Assembly: GCF_900104115.1 (NCBI RefSeq)
Contig: NZ_FNJM01000002.1
Span: forward strand, 186,001-250,000
Source of the DNA: Clostridium gasigenes
Lineage (GTDB): Bacteria; Bacillota; Clostridia; Clostridiales; Clostridiaceae
Direction: 5' to 3'
DNA: 64,000 nt
Shown here: one piece after another, positions 1-9,229 of the stretch
Layout: every line of letters begins with the position of its first letter
Numbering within the stretch: the stretch's first letter is position 1
The notes under the pieces: model-generated
Told to the model about the DNA's origin: nothing
Databases searched by the model: none
What the model saw: the letters and a program-made list of their open reading frames with translations, nothing else
Translations under genes and position numbers: made by a program

Positions 1-12
1 TATTCTACTATA

Positions 13-64
13 CCTTAGGAATCTCTAAATAAATAAGGTATTCTTGTCTTTTTACAATGCCTTA
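13..64. repeat. dispersed palindromic element, copy 1 (degenerate)
   Basis: An imperfect palindrome beginning CCTTAGGAATCTCTAAATAA and ending CAATGCCTTA, with the recurring core GTATTCTTG. It belongs to the same family as copies near 9868, 30673, 31451, 45594, 59070 and 61448. The right end supplies the stop codon of the HxlR gene and probably acts as its terminator. The arms have diverged, so pairing is weaker than in the 30673 copy. Confidence 0.65.
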
Positions 65-406
65 TTCACAGAGCTTCTTTATAAATTCATACTCATCAGA
101 ATTTTCTTCACCCCATCTGCACATAGCTTCTAAAATAGGATATAATGTTTTACCTTTAGCTGTTATAGAATACTCTACTTTAGGTGGAACAGTAGGATAT
201 ATTACTCTTAAAATTAATTTATCACCTTCAAGTTGTCTTAACTGTGATGTAAGAGTTTTTTGAGATACGTGGCTAATAAACGATTTAAGTTCCCCGAATC
301 GTTTAGTTCCTTCCTCTATTAATATATATAAAATTAAAGGTTTCCACTTTCCACCTATAACATCAAGTGTGACTTCCATTTCACATGTTACAATTCGCTT
401 ACTCAT
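62..406 (-). CDS. HxlR-family winged-helix regulator
   Basis: A 114-residue protein that matches the HxlR/YodB/MarR-like family in full. It has an N-terminal Cys near residue 8 (IVTCEMEVTLDVIGGKWKP), a winged-helix core around residues 20-80 (RFGELKSFI, SQKTLTSQLRQLE) and a beta-wing (VEYSITAKG). HxlR proteins bind DNA as dimers, and several sense electrophiles through the N-terminal Cys; that role here is inference. The start has a GGAGGG ribosome site 5 bases upstream. It is divergent from the SDR gene at 557, with a symmetric operator between them, so it probably controls that gene and itself. The stop codon lies in a dispersed palindrome. Confidence 0.9.
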   Translation of the reverse strand: MSKRIVTCEMEVTLDVIGGKWKPLILYILIEEGTKRFGELKSFISHVSQKTLTSQLRQLEGDKLILRVIYPTVPPKVEYSITAKGKTLYPILEAMCRWGEENSDEYEFIKKLCE

Positions 407-446
407 AAACCCTCCATTAATATATTTTAAAATTAATTGCGTCTTT

Positions 447-475
447 AGTTACCTTTATGTAACTAAGTTACATAA
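447..475. promoter_or_regulatory. candidate HxlR operator in divergent promoter
   Basis: A perfect 21-bp palindrome at 455-475 (arms TTATGTAACT and AGTTACATAA around one central base), plus a further AGTTAC half-site at 447-452 that pairs with the GTAACT of the left arm. It lies between the divergent HxlR and SDR genes, where an autoregulatory HxlR dimer would bind. Symmetry is read directly; binding is inferred. Confidence 0.7.
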
Positions 476-556
476 TTGTGCTTACTTATATTTATATATT
501 TTATTAAGTATAATAATAGTACAAATTATTTAATAATACAATCAGGAGGATAAACT

Positions 557-1276
557 ATGAAAAAATTAGTTATAATCACAGGTGCAAGTTCAGGAATAGG
601 AAAATGTTTAGCTACTCAATTTTCTAAAAAAGGTCATCCAACTTTATTATTATCAAGAAGCTTAGATAAAATGGAAGATTTAAATCTACCTAATTCATTA
701 TGTAAATCAGTAGATGTAACTGATTTAGAAAAAATGAGAGAAGCAATAAAAGAGGCTGAAGAAAAGTACGGTAAGGTAGATTTATTAATAAATTGTGCTG
801 GATTAATGCTTTTAGGTCATCCAGAAGTACAAGCTTTTGAAGAATGGAGTAATATGATAGACGTAAATATAAAAGGTATTCTTACAGGTATACATATAGT
901 CCTTGCTGATATGAAATCAAGAAATGAAGGAACAATAATAAATATTAGTTCAATAGCTGGAAGAAAAACATTTGATAACCATTCAGTATATTGCGGCACA
1001 AAATTTGCAGTACATGCAATAACAGAAAATATAAGAAAAGAAGTGGCAGATTCAAATGTTAGAGTTATTGTCATAGCTCCAGGAGTAGTAGACACTCCAT
1101 TATTAAGTCATACTACAAATGAAGAAATTAAAGATAATTATGATGAGTGGAAAAAAACTATAGAAAGTGGATTAGACCCACTACAAATTTCAAATTGTAT
1201 AGAATTTGCTTATAGTCAGCCACAAGATGTTTGTATAAGAGAAATAGTTATAGCTAAAACAAAGCAATTAGATTAG
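557..1276 (+). CDS. short-chain dehydrogenase/reductase (SDR)
   Basis: A 239-residue classical SDR. It shows the Rossmann motif TGASSGIG (residues 8-15), the NAG-type motif as INCAG, the catalytic Ser in NISSIAGR, and YCGTK (YxxxK). It probably catalyses NAD(P)H-dependent reduction of a small carbonyl or oxidation of an alcohol in the cytosol; the substrate cannot be read. The start is preceded by AGGAGG. The only adjacent regulator is the divergent HxlR gene, an arrangement common for quinone- or aldehyde-responsive oxidoreductases. A hairpin follows at 1355. Length is normal for the family. Confidence 0.92.
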   Translation: MKKLVIITGASSGIGKCLATQFSKKGHPTLLLSRSLDKMEDLNLPNSLCKSVDVTDLEKMREAIKEAEEKYGKVDLLINCAGLMLLGHPEVQAFEEWSNMIDVNIKGILTGIHIVLADMKSRNEGTIINISSIAGRKTFDNHSVYCGTKFAVHAITENIRKEVADSNVRVIVIAPGVVDTPLLSHTTNEEIKDNYDEWKKTIESGLDPLQISNCIEFAYSQPQDVCIREIVIAKTKQLD

Positions 1277-1354
1277 TTCTAGAAATAACTCAAAAAATGT
1301 TAATTCATCATTTAGATAGGTCAATGAAAGTTTCATAGTGCTGTCTATTTTAAA

Positions 1355-1389
1355 ATAGCTAGTAAAATATAATTAATTTTACTAGCTAT
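1355..1389. terminator. bidirectional intrinsic terminator
   Basis: Perfect 14-bp inverted repeat ATAGCTAGTAAAAT / ATTTTACTAGCTAT with a 7-base loop, followed by a T-rich stretch. It sits between the convergent SDR (+) and S66 peptidase (-) genes and can serve both. Confidence 0.8.
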
Positions 1390-1439
1390 CCTTTTTATAT
1401 AGAAATTGTTTCATCATCTAAAACATGTAATCATACTGT

Positions 1440-2420
1440 CTATTCAATAATAGACACCTCTTTTTTTGTAGTATCTAATTTAATTTTACATCCTATTGGA
1501 AGAGTCATCATAGGGTGAGTATGACAGCAATCAAAATCAGCAAGAAATGGAATTTTTCTATCCCCCAACACTTCTACTAATATTTCATAAGGTTTTCTCC
1601 TAGTTTTTAAATCATTAAATAATTCATGCTTTCCAAGAATTATTCCTGACACTTTATCTAGAACTCCACTTAGTTTTAATAACGAAAAACTTCTTTCAAT
1701 AGTTGCAGCATCCAACAATGAATCTTCAATAAATAAGATATCACCCTCTTTTATTTCTGGCATATACTCAGTTCCCCATATGCCCTCCATAGTATTTAAA
1801 TTACCACCAATTAACCTACCGGTAGTAACCCCTTCATATACTGTGATCCACTGATTTTCTCTACATTCTTTACTCTTATATTGTGCTTCCCAATTAATAT
1901 ACTCATCTGTCCAATATTTAGGCATCTCTAATATTTTAGATTTTCCAATTGAATTCATAGTAATATCTTCAAAATATTCATATGTCTCTTCTACAAAAGG
2001 TTCCCATTCACCAAAAGATGCAACTAATGCTGGACCATAATAGGTGGTTATTCCTGTTTTTGCATATATAGCAAGTAAAATTGCTGTTACATCTGAATAT
2101 CCTATAATAATTTTAGGATTTTTCTTAAATGCATCATAATCTATGTAAGGAACTATTGAATTAGAATTCATACCTCCTATAGTTGACATTATACACTTAA
2201 CATCAGGATTTCTTATTAACTCATTTAATTCATCTGCTCTTTCTTTTATACTACCTGACCTATAGAAATCACTCTTTCCAGTTAAAGTACCCTCTAACAG
2301 ATTAAATCCTTTATTTCTCAAAAATTCTTTTGCCCTACTAAATCTATTAGGGCAAATACACGTTATTGGTGCTGACGGTGAAAAAATACCAATAACATCT
2401 CCTTTTTTTAACTTATTCAT
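1440..2420 (-). CDS. S66-family LD-carboxypeptidase (LdcA/MccF-like)
   Basis: About 326 residues from the chosen ATG at 2420, which has an AGGAG site; an upstream start at 2471 lacks one. It has the S66 layout: N-terminal MNKLKKGDVIGIFSPSAPIT, nucleophile Ser in IIGYSDVTAIL, a Gly-rich GGNLNTMEG segment, FIEDS, and a C-terminal FADFDCCHTHPMMTLPIGC segment carrying the His. The family cleaves L,D-peptide bonds in recycled murein tetrapeptides or hydrolyses microcin C-like aminoacyl nucleotides. The longer inserted loop (WTDEYINWE...) is closer to the MccF branch than to E. coli LdcA, so either role is possible. No signal peptide is seen, so it should be cytosolic. Confidence 0.88.
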   Translation of the reverse strand: MNKLKKGDVIGIFSPSAPITCICPNRFSRAKEFLRNKGFNLLEGTLTGKSDFYRSGSIKERADELNELIRNPDVKCIMSTIGGMNSNSIVPYIDYDAFKKNPKIIIGYSDVTAILLAIYAKTGITTYYGPALVASFGEWEPFVEETYEYFEDITMNSIGKSKILEMPKYWTDEYINWEAQYKSKECRENQWITVYEGVTTGRLIGGNLNTMEGIWGTEYMPEIKEGDILFIEDSLLDAATIERSFSLLKLSGVLDKVSGIILGKHELFNDLKTRRKPYEILVEVLGDRKIPFLADFDCCHTHPMMTLPIGCKIKLDTTKKEVSIIE

Positions 2421-2500
2421 TCTGATTTCATCTCCTAATGTTATTATTATCATATTCACTACTATTTTCAAAAAAATATTTTATCATACAAAAAAATAAG

Positions 2501-3424
2501 TCATACACTTATACCTACCGGTATAACTTGAATTGCCGGTGAATATATATCTGTTATTATATCTAATGGAATTAAATATCCTGAATCATTTAATAAAATA
2601 AGATATGGATTAATAGAAGTTAATAAAGTCTCATAGTATGAATCTAAACCTGTTTTCCTTAGTAAACTTATATGTTCAGTCTTTTTTGTGGCAACCTTAC
2701 ATACTTTTCCAAAAACCTTGCAGTTACACTGTGCTATATCATATAAAGCGCCTTTTTTATCTACATAATTAAAATTTAAATTTAAAACTGCATTTGAATT
2801 GCCCATATTTACTAAACAATCAAAGGTATTGTTTCTAGCTAACTCTTTATTTATATATGTTAATATATCAACTATCATAGTATAGGTTAAAGGGCCTATA
2901 TCCTTAGTATATACTCTTTCATCTAAAGTTTTAATATTATATGACTTCAATATATTTATTGTATTTTCAATAGTATTTGATAGTATGTTAATACTCATAT
3001 TTCCATGAAATTCAACAAATTCACCATCATATACATTATTATCTATTATATCTTTAGCTGTAATAGATCTTATTAAATTCAACCTTTTCATTGTTGGTAT
3101 TAAAATATTATAAAAATAAAATAATGAATATACCTTTTTATAAGTAACCTCATTTCTTCCATAAGTTCTACCTTCTAAAGCTTTTGTATTATCCACATAT
3201 TCCAAGCAGTTTTCATCTGTAACTTTATTAATGTCCTTATCATTTTTTGTCTTTTTTAAATCATTTGTAAGTTGATTTTTAGTCAATGATTGTATTTTTT
3301 TAGATATAGTTTCATCGTGAGCCTCTCTTATTGATTTACTATCTAAATATCCATCAATTAATAATGAAGATAAATCCTGAACTAAATCTATGTTCATATA
3401 TACTAAACTAGATAATGTATTCAT
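2501..3424 (-). CDS. hypothetical protein, possibly DUF6414-like
   Basis: About 307 residues from ATG 3424 (GGAG site 10 bases upstream; the GTG at 3445 is less well placed). The N terminus (SLVYMNIDLVQDLSSLLIDGY) resembles the opening of DUF6414 proteins, which start with a short 'Y-D-x-x-x-V' strand segment; I cannot confirm this. Residues 35-95 are Lys-rich and likely disordered. The C-terminal half (LTYTMIVDILTYINKELA... SPAIQVIPVGIS) looks globular. There are no membrane segments or catalytic motifs. It is monocistronic, between the S66 peptidase and the divergent LtaS gene. Function unknown. Confidence 0.7.
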   Translation of the reverse strand: MNTLSSLVYMNIDLVQDLSSLLIDGYLDSKSIREAHDETISKKIQSLTKNQLTNDLKKTKNDKDINKVTDENCLEYVDNTKALEGRTYGRNEVTYKKVYSLFYFYNILIPTMKRLNLIRSITAKDIIDNNVYDGEFVEFHGNMSINILSNTIENTINILKSYNIKTLDERVYTKDIGPLTYTMIVDILTYINKELARNNTFDCLVNMGNSNAVLNLNFNYVDKKGALYDIAQCNCKVFGKVCKVATKKTEHISLLRKTGLDSYYETLLTSINPYLILLNDSGYLIPLDIITDIYSPAIQVIPVGISV

Positions 3425-3669
3425 ATTATCATCTCCACAAATCACTTATTATAATATATAATAAGTGTTAACAAACTATGCTTTAACTATATCTAAATTC
3501 AAACTAAATCTGTCTTAATTATATAATTAGTCGCTGTTTATTATACTAATTACTATATTATAACAAATAATCCTCTATATATTTATTATTTTTCTAGATA
3601 TGGATAAAAATTTGATATACAATATAAAGAACTAATAAATAATTAAGGAAATTAATGGAGGATATAAAA

Positions 3670-5493
3670 ATGAAAGAAAATCTCAAAAAAATAGTTAAAA
3701 CTAACTGGTTATTTTTATTTATGGTATTAATAATTCAAATAAAATCAATGTTTCTATTATCTATGCTAAGAACACCAGGGTCTGCTAGCATAAATATAAC
3801 CAAAATGTATTTTGGTGTTCCAGCTATTGGCATACATTTAGCTATAATAACATTAATACTAAGTGTAATTTATATATTTAAAGAAAAGGGGAAGCTAAGA
3901 GCCTCTATAATAATTGATCTTATTGTAACAATTATTTTCATTGCTGATATATGGTATTACAGAAGTAATGGAACATTTTTATCAATAAGACATTTGATAC
4001 ATCCGGATATATTCAATCCAATAAGCGGAGATTTATTCAACTTTAAAATAGTTGATTTATTATTTTTTATAGATTTTATAGTTTTATTTATTGTTTATAA
4101 ATTTACTAATTTAAAAGAATATGAATATACTCCAAAACTATATTTAAGGGTAATAAAATCTATTTCAATATTTTTAATAAGTGCATTTATTATAGGTATA
4201 GCACATAACTTTATTGATATTAAAAGTAAAATACCTGGACAATCTTTATTTAGACTATCATGGGCACCATTTCAAACATTTAGTGATATGAGTCCACTAG
4301 GGTTTCACGGGTATGATTTAGCCTTTTTCGGTGATAAGACTAGAGAATTAAGTAGCGAAAATATTAAAGATATAGAAACTTGGATGAACAACAATAAAGA
4401 AAATATTCCCGATAATAAATATAAGGGAATGGTTAAGGGGAAAAATTTAATAGCCATTCAAGTAGAATCTCTAGAAAATTTTGTTATAAATCAAAAAGTA
4501 TACGGACAAGAAATAACCCCTACTTTAAATAAACTATTATCACAAAGTTTATATTTTGATAATATATATGAACAAAATAATTCAGGAACTAGTTCAGATG
4601 CAGATTTGCTAGTTAATACATCAATATTTCCAGTAAGACAAGGGACCGCTTTCCTTTCTTATCCATGGGTTTCATATAACTCATTACAAAACATAGTAAA
4701 TAATGAAGGTTATACTTCTATATCTACTCATGCAGAGTTACCTGGAAGTTGGAACTGGGCAGAACCACATAAATCATTCGGTGCTGATAAAATATGGGAT
4801 TTAAATACCTTTAACCAGGATGAACTTATAGGACCTGGCTTATCAGATGAGTCATATTTAAGACAGATATCACAAAAACTAAAATCCGAAAGTGAACCTT
4901 TTTACACTGTCATCTCAACGCTAACAAGTCATGGACCTTTTGATATGCCAGAGGATAAAAAATATTTAGATTTACCAAAGGAATTAGATGAAAACATGCT
5001 TGGGGGCTACTTCCAAAGTGTTAGATATACAGATGAGGCTATAAGACTGTTTATAGCAGAATTAGATAAAAATGGACAGTTAGATAATACTGTACTTATG
5101 ATTTATGGAGATCACTGTGGTGTTCATAAGTTCTATGAAGATAAAATACAAGATGCTCCACTTGAAGGTGATTGGTGGAAAGATAACAATAAAAAAATAC
5201 CATTTATTGTATATGGAAAAGGACTTAAAGAAGAAGTAATATCTAAGGCTGGTGGACAATCAGATTTTCTACCAACAATATCATATTTATTAGGTGTAGA
5301 TAGAAGCAAGTTTGAAAATACCTCTATGGGAAGAGTTCTAGTAAACACAGAACGAGATGCAACTCTTCTAAATAATGGTGATATTATGGGTACTCCAAAA
5401 AATGAAAAAGAAATACAACATTTAAATGATATATTTAAAGTTGCAGATTCTATAATAGAAGGAAATTATTTTGATTCATTAAAAGATAAATAA
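3670..5493 (+). CDS. lipoteichoic acid synthase family protein (LtaS-like)
   Basis: A 607-residue membrane sulfatase-fold enzyme. Five hydrophobic segments (about residues 12-32, 50-70, 79-97, 127-145, 163-181) are followed by an extracellular domain with the LtaS metal-site residues: Glu266 in QVESLEN, the nucleophile Thr307 in NNSGTSSDAD, LTSHGPF, and the D-H pair in YGDHCGV. The family transfers glycerol-phosphate from phosphatidylglycerol to build LTA at the outer membrane face. The start is taken as the ATG at 3670 because the upstream ATG (3655) lies inside the GGAGG site. It is a single gene with its own terminator. Clostridia often carry several paralogues, so primary synthase versus primase is not decided. 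Confidence 0.9.
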   Translation: MKENLKKIVKTNWLFLFMVLIIQIKSMFLLSMLRTPGSASINITKMYFGVPAIGIHLAIITLILSVIYIFKEKGKLRASIIIDLIVTIIFIADIWYYRSNGTFLSIRHLIHPDIFNPISGDLFNFKIVDLLFFIDFIVLFIVYKFTNLKEYEYTPKLYLRVIKSISIFLISAFIIGIAHNFIDIKSKIPGQSLFRLSWAPFQTFSDMSPLGFHGYDLAFFGDKTRELSSENIKDIETWMNNNKENIPDNKYKGMVKGKNLIAIQVESLENFVINQKVYGQEITPTLNKLLSQSLYFDNIYEQNNSGTSSDADLLVNTSIFPVRQGTAFLSYPWVSYNSLQNIVNNEGYTSISTHAELPGSWNWAEPHKSFGADKIWDLNTFNQDELIGPGLSDESYLRQISQKLKSESEPFYTVISTLTSHGPFDMPEDKKYLDLPKELDENMLGGYFQSVRYTDEAIRLFIAELDKNGQLDNTVLMIYGDHCGVHKFYEDKIQDAPLEGDWWKDNNKKIPFIVYGKGLKEEVISKAGGQSDFLPTISYLLGVDRSKFENTSMGRVLVNTERDATLLNNGDIMGTPKNEKEIQHLNDIFKVADSIIEGNYFDSLKDK

Positions 5494-5518
5494 GAATATA
5501 AGTAATATATATACAAGA

Positions 5519-5547
5519 AGACCACACCTTATTAAAGGGTGTGGTCT
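5519..5547 (+). terminator. intrinsic terminator after ltaS-like gene
   Basis: Perfect 10-bp stem AGACCACACC / GGTGTGGTCT with a 9-base loop, followed by ATCCTTTTAT. It lies 26 bp after the stop of the LtaS-like gene. Confidence 0.85.
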
Positions 5548-5602
5548 ATCCTTTTATACTGATTTTTTACAATCTAGTAATGGATATTAAAATAGTAATT
5601 TA

Positions 5603-6805
5603 TTATTTTAATATATCTATTGTATTTGCATTAGCAGCTTTCTTTGCTGGTAATATGCTTGATAATAATCCAATAAGTACTGATAGTCCTATTGCAATTG
5701 ATGCTGTAAATAGATCTGGCGATACTTTCATTTTTATAAATATAGAAATTATCATTGCAACAATAATACCAACTATATAACCAATTAATCCACCTGTTAA
5801 AGTGATTAAAATACCTTCTAATAGGAATTCTCTTCTTATATCCTTTTTCTTAGCTCCTATAGCCCTTTTTATTCCTATTTCTAAGGTTCTTTCTGAAATT
5901 GAAGTGTATACCATATTCATTACACCAACACCTGCAATAAACAAGGATATCCCTGCAACTGCTGATATAAATAATGTTAAAGTATTAAGTATACTCCCAA
6001 GCATCTTTATCCCTCCACTTGAATCCACAACAGAATACTTTCCATACTGTCTTTTACTTCCGACCTCATTTAATTTATCTTCAATAGCTTTTATAGATTC
6101 CTTTACATCCATTTCTTTTTTCAATGTTATATCTAGTCCTACTGGCATTTTTTCTTTAGCCAAATACTTCTTATGCGTATTCTCTGGAATACATATATCA
6201 GAAGGGAGGCTAAAACTTACCTTTTCCTCTATTGGTTTTGGTATAATACCAATAATTTCAAAATTAATACCATTAATTGTAGCTAGCGATCCTAAAATCT
6301 TATTATTATCAAACTTACTCGCTTCTAATATCCTTTCAGATATCACCACAACTTTTCTATTATTTGCATTGTCACTTTCTGTAATATCTCTTCCTATAAT
6401 ATCAGGTTTGCTACTACTATTTACTTTTTCAACAAATCCTTGAAAGTCAGTATCTCTTATATTTACTGTAGTTACTGATCCAAAAAAATCCTCTCCATAT
6501 GCTAACTCTACCTTATCAACCTGATCTAATTTCTCTATTGATTTCTTCTCTAAATTAGAAAATATAGCCTGATTAGACATATCAATTTTCATATCTTTAT
6601 TTGCAAAATTTGCTTGTAGCTTTATTTCTCCACTATTTTCTCCAGTCATATCTTTTATAAGCTTATCTTTGTATGCATTTCCTAAAGCAACTATTGTAAT
6701 AACTGATGCAATTCCTATTATTATACCAAGCATAGTTAAAAATGATCTATTCTTATTTCTCTTTAAATTTCTTAAGGCGGACAAAATCAAAACCTTAAAC
6801 TTCAT
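5603..6805 (-). CDS. MacB/FtsX-type ABC transporter permease
   Basis: About 400 residues from ATG 6805, one base after the stop of the ATPase gene and preceded by GGTGAG. Layout is that of a MacB permease without a fused ATPase: N-terminal segment with RNKNRSFLTMLGIIIGIASVITI (TM1), an extracellular MacB_PCD region of roughly 200 residues, then three TM helices with the FtsX signature (SERTLEIGIKRAIGAKKKDI). MacB permeases act mechanically on extracellular substrates rather than forming a pore. It forms an operon with the ATPase and a HlyD-type adaptor. Substrate (peptide, antibiotic or signal) is not readable. Confidence 0.92.
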   Translation of the reverse strand: MKFKVLILSALRNLKRNKNRSFLTMLGIIIGIASVITIVALGNAYKDKLIKDMTGENSGEIKLQANFANKDMKIDMSNQAIFSNLEKKSIEKLDQVDKVELAYGEDFFGSVTTVNIRDTDFQGFVEKVNSSSKPDIIGRDITESDNANNRKVVVISERILEASKFDNNKILGSLATINGINFEIIGIIPKPIEEKVSFSLPSDICIPENTHKKYLAKEKMPVGLDITLKKEMDVKESIKAIEDKLNEVGSKRQYGKYSVVDSSGGIKMLGSILNTLTLFISAVAGISLFIAGVGVMNMVYTSISERTLEIGIKRAIGAKKKDIRREFLLEGILITLTGGLIGYIVGIIVAMIISIFIKMKVSPDLFTASIAIGLSVLIGLLSSILPAKKAANANTIDILK

Positions 6806-6806
6806 T

Positions 6807-7478
6807 TTACATCTCACCTTCCTTAAGTTCCCCATCAAATATGCTCATAATCCGATTTGACTTTCTTGCAACATTAATATCATGAGTAATTAAAATTATA
6901 GTTATTCCCTCTTTGTTTAAGTCTTTAAATATTTCCATTATTTCTTTGGAAGTAGTACTATCTAGCGCCCCTGTAGGTTCATCTGCTATTATAATTTTAG
7001 GTTTATTAACTAATGACCTCGCAATAGAAACCCTTTGTTGTTGCCCTCCAGATAACTGTGTTGGATATTTGTTTATTTTATGTTCTAACTTAACCTTCTT
7101 TAGAGCTTCTATTACAACTGCCTTAGTTTCTCGCATTGAGCAGCCTCTATAAAGCATTGGTAACTCAATATTCTCCTTAACAGACAATCTTTTTATAAGA
7201 TTAAAATCTTGAAATATAAATCCTATTTTTTCATTTCTAAAAGAACTTAAATCATCATCTGATAAGCTTCTAATATCTTTATTTAGCATCAAATATTCGC
7301 CCTCAAAATTATTGTCTAGTAGCCCTAATATCTTTATCATTGTAGATTTACCAGATCCAGAAGGTCCCATAATAGCTAGAAACTCACCTTCTTCAATTTT
7401 TAAGTTTATATTTTTTAGAGCATGTAAAGTTTCGTCACCTGTAGAATAAAATTTATTTACATTCTTTAACTCTATCAT
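6807..7478 (-). CDS. MacB/LolD-type ABC transporter ATPase
   Basis: A 223-residue ATPase with Walker [10 protein letters not shown] (residues 39-47), Q-loop, signature LSGGQQQRVSIARSL, Walker B IIIADEPTGALD and H-loop ITHD. The 'TGALD' form and length are typical of the MacB/LolD/YtrE class that pairs with FtsX-type permeases. Its start overlaps the stop of the adaptor gene in TAATG, and its stop is one base before the permease start, so the three genes are translationally coupled. Confidence 0.95.
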   Translation of the reverse strand: MIELKNVNKFYSTGDETLHALKNINLKIEEGEFLAIMGPSGSGKSTMIKILGLLDNNFEGEYLMLNKDIRSLSDDDLSSFRNEKIGFIFQDFNLIKRLSVKENIELPMLYRGCSMRETKAVVIEALKKVKLEHKINKYPTQLSGGQQQRVSIARSLVNKPKIIIADEPTGALDSTTSKEIMEIFKDLNKEGITIILITHDINVARKSNRIMSIFDGELKEGEM

Positions 7479-8623
7479 TATTTTACCTCAACTTTTAGAG
7501 ATTCAATTGGTGTCTTTGATATCTTATCTCCAATTTTTATAGTATCATTTTCTAGAGTATAATTTTCACCATCTAATACCCCTTTAATTTCTACTTTTTC
7601 AAAGCTTGTCTCCTTACTCTTTGCAACATATAACTTAGAATCTTCTTCTATTACACATTCTTTTGGTATTGTTAATCCATCATAATTTAATTTTATTTCT
7701 ACATTAAATCCTATTCTAATTGGTTTCTCTTGTTTGATATTAAATGTATAGCTTAGTGATTTGCCATCTATAGAAGAAGCTGGCAACTCATCTATAGAAG
7801 TAACTATACCCTTAATCATCTCATCTGTACTAACAACTTTAACCATAGCTTTATCTCCAATTTTAATGCTTTCTATCTCAAATTCTGAAGCTTCGCCCTT
7901 TATTAAAGGTTCTTTAGACACAATTCTTATATATGGAGATGTAATATCTGATAAACCTTTCTCATAAATATATGCAATCCCATCAATTTCAGCGGTTATA
8001 TTTTTCTTTTCCTGTTTTGATAATAAATCTCTTTGAGCTGTTAGCTCATTTATAACATCATTATAAGCATTAATAGAAGTCTGCTCTCCCTCTATTTTCG
8101 CCTTTATTTCTTCATTCTTTTGAGTTAGCCCCATAACTGCTTGGCTTGGCTCCCCTGCAGGGCTATTACTTTTTTCGGTTTCTATTTTTTTTGTCAAACT
8201 GTTTAATTCATTATTTAACGCGTCTTTATTTTTTTTACTTCTTTGACTTTTTTCTGAATTAGAATTAATTTGACTATTTAATTTTTCCTTTTCATTAGTT
8301 GCTTGAGTTGAATGATATGTAAAAAGAACATCTCCTGCCTTAACATCCTGCTTATCTTCTACCTTTAAATCCTTTACCTCTCCTTGAGTTTTATCTACAA
8401 CAATATTCTGTTCTTTGCTTATTATACTATTCCCTTTAAATTTTAATGGTTCTTCCCCAGTAACTTCATAAACAACTTCACTATTTAAATCTGCTGTTTT
8501 TGAACTACTATTATTAGCACTATTTTTCACTGCAAGCCCTGCTGCTACAACAATAGCAATTGATACTACCGCCCCCGCAACAATTAGACCAACTTTTGCC
8601 TTCTTTGAAAGTTTCTTCTTCAT
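7478..8623 (-). CDS. HlyD/MacA-like efflux adaptor (membrane-anchored)
   Basis: A 381-residue protein with one N-terminal membrane anchor (VGLIVAGAVVSIAIVVAAGLA), a biotinyl/lipoyl-like hairpin (VVDKTQGEVKDLKVEDKQDVKAGDVLFTY), a coiled-coil region (about residues 110-200, Lys/Asn/Glu-rich), a second lipoyl half (ITAEIDGIAYIYEKGL) and beta-barrel repeats. This is the MacA/YknX architecture: it links an FtsX-type permease to the exterior. It is the first gene of the operon. In Bacillus the comparable YknXYZ exporter protects against a killing factor; a defence or export role here is inference. Confidence 0.9.
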   Translation of the reverse strand: MKKKLSKKAKVGLIVAGAVVSIAIVVAAGLAVKNSANNSSSKTADLNSEVVYEVTGEEPLKFKGNSIISKEQNIVVDKTQGEVKDLKVEDKQDVKAGDVLFTYHSTQATNEKEKLNSQINSNSEKSQRSKKNKDALNNELNSLTKKIETEKSNSPAGEPSQAVMGLTQKNEEIKAKIEGEQTSINAYNDVINELTAQRDLLSKQEKKNITAEIDGIAYIYEKGLSDITSPYIRIVSKEPLIKGEASEFEIESIKIGDKAMVKVVSTDEMIKGIVTSIDELPASSIDGKSLSYTFNIKQEKPIRIGFNVEIKLNYDGLTIPKECVIEEDSKLYVAKSKETSFEKVEIKGVLDGENYTLENDTIKIGDKISKTPIESLKVEVK

Positions 8624-9007
8624 TTTTACTTCCCCGCTTTCTATTTTTTTAACTGTTTTTCCATCTCTTATAATTTTACCTATATTTTCTTAATTAAAAG
8701 CAATGAACTTTCTTAATATTTCCTTATCATTTACTATTATTCAAACATAAGTGTTATAAAAAATATACATAATAAGTTTATTATAACATAACAATTAGTT
8801 AAATTTAACATTATATCGTTATAAATTTAACATTTCGTCCACATAATACATATTAAAATAAATATTTCGTATTTAAAAATTCTATAATTACTTTTCTATT
8901 TAAATGCCTCAATAATAATCTTCCTTTTACCTAAAGATTACTATACACAACTTTTTGTTGATTATAATCAACATTTACATTATAATACATTTATAAAGAG
9001 GTGTGCT
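8624..9007. promoter_or_regulatory. divergent control region with tandem 12-bp direct repeats
   Basis: A 384-bp gene-free region between the efflux operon (-) and the XRE pair (+). It holds two identical copies of AAATTTAACATT at 8801-8812 and 8823-8834, spaced 22 bp (two helical turns). On the minus strand they lie just upstream of a perfect -10 (TATAAT, 8785-8780) where a -35 would be. That is the usual layout of an OmpR-family activator site for the efflux operon. The rest is featureless AT-rich sequence. Confidence 0.6.
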
Positions 9008-9229
9008 ATGTCAAAAAGAGAAAAATTGTTTAATACAAAAATTAAGGTTCTTAGAGCAGAAAAAAATTTAACCCAAGAAGACTTAGCTATTGATTTAGGA
9101 ATAAATAGAAGTACCATCCTAGAAATTGAACGAGGAACTTTTAATCCGTCTTTAAAGCTTGCTTTTTCTATAGCTAAATATTTTAACAGGAGTATTGATG
9201 AAATTTTTGAAAAGGTGGAGGAAGAATAA
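9008..9229 (+). CDS. small XRE-family helix-turn-helix regulator
   Basis: A 73-residue Cro/CI-type HTH protein. The HTH is at about residues 20-45 (LTQEDLAIDLGINRSTILEIERG), followed by FNPSLKLAFSIAKYFNRSIDEIF, the standard five-helix bundle of small single-domain XRE repressors. The start follows a GAGGTG site. Its stop overlaps the start of a small membrane protein gene in TAATG, a common regulator/membrane-partner pairing in Firmicutes. Confidence 0.93.
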   Translation: MSKREKLFNTKIKVLRAEKNLTQEDLAIDLGINRSTILEIERGTFNPSLKLAFSIAKYFNRSIDEIFEKVEEE

